NCBI GenBank assembly: GCA_030018555.1 | Contig: JASEHY010000070.1 | Location: forward strand, 1-7,074 | From: Planctomycetota bacterium | Lineage (GTDB): Bacteria > Planctomycetota > MHYJ01 > JACQXL01 | Length of the DNA stretch: 7,074 bases | Direction of reading: 5' to 3' | In this document: positions 5,498-7,074 of the stretch, one piece after another | Position numbering within the stretch: the stretch's first letter is position 1 | Layout: each line of letters begins with the position of its first letter | The notes under the pieces: model-generated | Seen by the model: the letters and a program-made list of their open reading frames with translations, nothing else | What the model was told of the DNA's origin: nothing | Database searches by the model: none | Program-made: the position numbers and the translations under genes

Positions 5498-5525
5498 TTG
5501 ACTTTATATAGAATATTTATAAATA
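5498..5525 (+). promoter_or_regulatory. possible promoter for the initiator tRNA
   Basis: TTGACT (5498-5503) is followed by the AT-rich TATAAATA segment. TAAATA at 5520-5525 gives a 16-bp spacing, while the better TATAAA (5518-5523) sits 14 bp away. The site is about 60 bp before the tRNA. The same TTGACTT box followed by an AT-rich stretch occurs before acpP at 1626. On the other strand TTGACA (5552-5547) could be a -35 box for the dehydrogenase, but its -10 is weak. Confidence 0.35.
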
Positions 5526-5587
5526 CTAATGTTAATGTTTTAAGGTTCTGTCAAGAAAATGTCGCCCCCAAATGGCAGAGTAAATAT

Positions 5588-5661
5588 CGCGGGGTGGAGC
5601 AGCCTGGTAGCTCGCAAGGCTCATAACCTTGAGGTCGTGGGTTCAAATCCCACCCCCGCTA
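5588..5661 (+). tRNA. initiator tRNA-fMet (CAT)
   Basis: A complete cloverleaf can be drawn: acceptor CGCGGGG/CCCCGC, D stem GAGC/GCTC with loop AGCCTGGTA, anticodon stem CAAGG/CCTTG around CTCATAA (anticodon CAT at 5622-5624), variable AGGTC, T stem GTGGG/CCCAC around TTCAAAT, and discriminator A at 5661. Initiator marks are the unpaired C1 opposite T72 and the A11-T24 pair in the D stem. Of the three G-C pairs normally found at 29-41, 30-40 and 31-39, only two are present; 29-41 is A-T. CCA is not encoded in register: A73 is followed by AACCA. It precedes nadE and probably has its own promoter. Confidence 0.95.
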
Positions 5662-5671
5662 AACCAATTTC

Positions 5672-5759
5672 TAATTGCGAATTTCGGATTGCGAATTTTC
5701 CGGAAAGAGGAGGACAGAATCACCCCAATTCGCAATTCTCAGTTCAAAATTCGCAATTA
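5672..5759. repeat. AATTGCGAATT inverted-repeat cluster between tRNA and nadE
   Basis: Two units in one direction (5673-5684 and 5688-5699) are matched by two in the opposite direction (5727-5737 and 5746-5759), all variants of ATTGCGAATT. The outermost pair gives 13 consecutive matching positions. The whole can fold into a long hairpin whose loop holds AGAGGAGGA (5706-5714), the only Shine-Dalgarno-like sequence before nadE. It may end the tRNA transcript, or it may be spacer-colonising repeat DNA. Confidence 0.7.
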
Positions 5760-5763
5760 TTAA

Positions 5764-7074
5764 ATGCTTAAACTTGCTTTAGCACAGATAAATCCTACGG
5801 TCGGAGACATCAGCGATAATACCTCTAAAATCATTTCCTATATCAAAAGGGCAGAGAGAGAAGAGGCAGACCTTATTGCCTTCCCTGAACTTGCTATCAC
5901 CGGCTACCCTCCGGAAGACCTCATAAATCTCCCTGATTTTGTCCAACAGAATTTATCCGCACTGGATAAAATCCTGCCGGTTACTAAAAATATTACTGCT
6001 GTGGTCGGCTTTATCGCTACAGACCAGCGGGGCAGAAAATATAATTCTGCCGCGATTCTCTCCCATCAAAGAACCCTTGGCATTTATCACAAGATGCATC
6101 TTCCTAATTATGGCGTATTTGACGAGAAACGGTATTTCACACCAGGACATACTCCCAGCACATTCAGAGTAAATAAAACAATCATAGGTGTTAATATCTG
6201 TGAGGATATCTGGGTGGAGAACGGACCGACTAAACAGCAGGTAAGCGGGGTGGGTGGGGGTGGGCAGGGCAGGGCTAAACTTATTATCAATATTAGCAGT
6301 TCTCCATCTCACTCAGGGAAGATTCAGGAACGTTATAATATCATAAGTGAACAAGCAAGTAATAATAAAGTATATATTGTCTATGTCAATCTGGTTGGCG
6401 GGCAGGATGAATTGGTCTTTGACGGTCGTTCAATGGTATTTAATCCAAGGGGTGAATTAATTGCACGGGCAAAATCGTTCGCCGAGGATTTACTAATCGT
6501 AGAAATTCCAAACCATACTACTTTACAACCACCCTCAGAAGCAGAATATATAGAAATTTATAAAGCGCTGAAATTAGGGCTGAGCGATTACTGCAGAAAG
6601 AACGGGTTTAAGAGCGTAATTATTGGTCTTTCTGGCGGTATTGACTCGGCACTTACCGCACTTATTGCGGTTGATGCCCTCGGCAGTAAAAATGTTATCG
6701 GGTTTTATCTTCCATCAGAATTCTCTTCCCGTCTCTCGCAACAATACGTAATTAAATTAGCAAAGAACCTCGGTATAAAACTTGTTACTATCCCGATTAA
6801 AGATATTTATCAGAGTTTCCTGAAATCTTTAGGGCTGTCAAAGAGAGGGGGATGTGGTAAAATAACATTAACAGAGGAGAATTTGCAATCCCGTATCAGG
6901 GGCACTATTCTGATGGCTTTCTCTAATAAATCAGGCGCCTTGGTCTTAACCACCGGTAATAAAAGCGAACTTTCTACCGGCTATGCTACTCTTTATGGTG
7001 ATATGGCAGGTGGTTTTGCACTGCTGAAAGATGTCCCTAAAACGCTCGTCTATAAACTATCTTCTCATCTCAAT
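5764..7074 (+). CDS. nadE: glutamine-dependent NAD+ synthetase, 3' end beyond the window
   Basis: Amidates deamido-NAD+ to NAD+ using glutamine and ATP, the last step of NAD synthesis. The frame is open for 437 codons to the window edge; family members run to about 540-580 residues, so the C-terminus is missing. The N-terminal nitrilase-type glutaminase domain has the triad Glu42 (FPELAITGYPPED), Lys110 (YHKMHLPNYGVFDE) and Cys146 (NICEDIW). The synthetase domain has the PP-loop SGGIDS (290-295), then TEENLQSRIRG and TTGNKSELSTGYATLYGDMAGGFALLKDVPKT. A Gly-rich stretch at about 162-168 (GVGGGGQ) sits between CEDIW and LIINISS. From memory of relatives it looks like an insertion of about seven residues, encoded by a G-run. 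The ATG at 5764 gives the canonical MLKLALAQINPTVGD start, but no ribosome site lies next to it; AGGAGG is about 50 bases upstream. Confidence 0.95.
   Translation, partial: MLKLALAQINPTVGDISDNTSKIISYIKRAEREEADLIAFPELAITGYPPEDLINLPDFVQQNLSALDKILPVTKNITAVVGFIATDQRGRKYNSAAILSHQRTLGIYHKMHLPNYGVFDEKRYFTPGHTPSTFRVNKTIIGVNICEDIWVENGPTKQQVSGVGGGGQGRAKLIINISSSPSHSGKIQERYNIISEQASNNKVYIVYVNLVGGQDELVFDGRSMVFNPRGELIARAKSFAEDLLIVEIPNHTTLQPPSEAEYIEIYKALKLGLSDYCRKNGFKSVIIGLSGGIDSALTALIAVDALGSKNVIGFYLPSEFSSRLSQQYVIKLAKNLGIKLVTIPIKDIYQSFLKSLGLSKRGGCGKITLTEENLQSRIRGTILMAFSNKSGALVLTTGNKSELSTGYATLYGDMAGGFALLKDVPKTLVYKLSSHLN
6247..6274 (+). other. G-quadruplex motif inside nadE
   Basis: Six G-runs of three to five bases are separated by one or two bases (T, T, T, CA, CA), which fits the strict G3+ with loops 1-7 rule with room to spare. 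It lies on the coding strand, so both the non-template DNA and the mRNA could fold. It encodes the Gly-rich stretch of the glutaminase domain. The surrounding gene is AT-rich and has no comparable tract. Confidence 0.7.

Noticed and set aside
5672..5759. Short regularly repeated units considered as a CRISPR remnant
   Set aside because: Units are about 11 bases, in both orientations, with uneven spacing and no cas genes. They form an inverted-repeat cluster, not an array.
5559..5771. Open frame running through the initiator tRNA
   Set aside because: It overlaps a complete tRNA and the inverted repeats, and has no recognisable protein pattern.
5953..6312. Reverse-strand open frames within nadE
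   Set aside because: They are antisense to a clearly conserved NAD+ synthetase reading frame.

Overview
The window reads as chromosomal housekeeping DNA from an uncultured bacterium. The genes are of moderate GC, have good Shine-Dalgarno sites in several places and encode standard bacterial enzymes. Most spacers contain short palindromic or GC-rich repeats. The style (isolated acpP-fabF pair, stand-alone biotinyl domain, GT4 enzyme with an EGLAR motif, many small repeats) recalls candidate phyla such as Omnitrophica or Desantisbacteria. That placement is an impression from memory, not a search result.

Layout. At 1-150 there is a tandem 18-bp repeat and a GC-rich repeat element that run into the start of a GT4 glycosyltransferase (133-1329, +). 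A 73-residue biotin-attachment protein follows (1372-1593, +). An AT-rich spacer with two strong palindromes leads to acpP (1785-2039, +). The acpP-fabF spacer (2040-2277) holds a stem-loop and a second, nearly identical copy of the GC-rich repeat. fabF (2278-3519, +) is intact. On the opposite strand and convergent with fabF, a Zn-dependent dehydrogenase (4421-5446, -) and an LsrF-like class I aldolase/thiolase (3543-4337, -) form a likely two-gene operon. An initiator tRNA (5588-5661, +) and an inverted-repeat cluster then precede a glutamine-dependent NAD+ synthetase (5764 to the window edge, +, 3' end missing).

How the genes work together. AcpP and FabF are consecutive parts of fatty-acid elongation: the acyl carrier and the condensing enzyme. 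The biotinyl protein could carry CO2 for a carboxylase, possibly acetyl-CoA carboxylase, but no carboxylase subunit lies beside it. The dehydrogenase and the LsrF-like enzyme probably act in sequence on a sugar or polyol phosphate, or a related keto compound. NadE makes NAD+. The tRNA starts translation.

I see no CRISPR array, phage, transposase, toxin-antitoxin or defence system. The most distinctive signal is in the spacers: several unrelated repeat families sit just 5' of start codons (glycosyltransferase, acpP, fabF, lsrF-like, nadE). One of them seems to have supplied or extended the N-terminus of the glycosyltransferase. Other points of note are an initiator tRNA that lacks one of the three conserved anticodon-stem G-C pairs, and a strong G-quadruplex motif inside the glutaminase domain of nadE.
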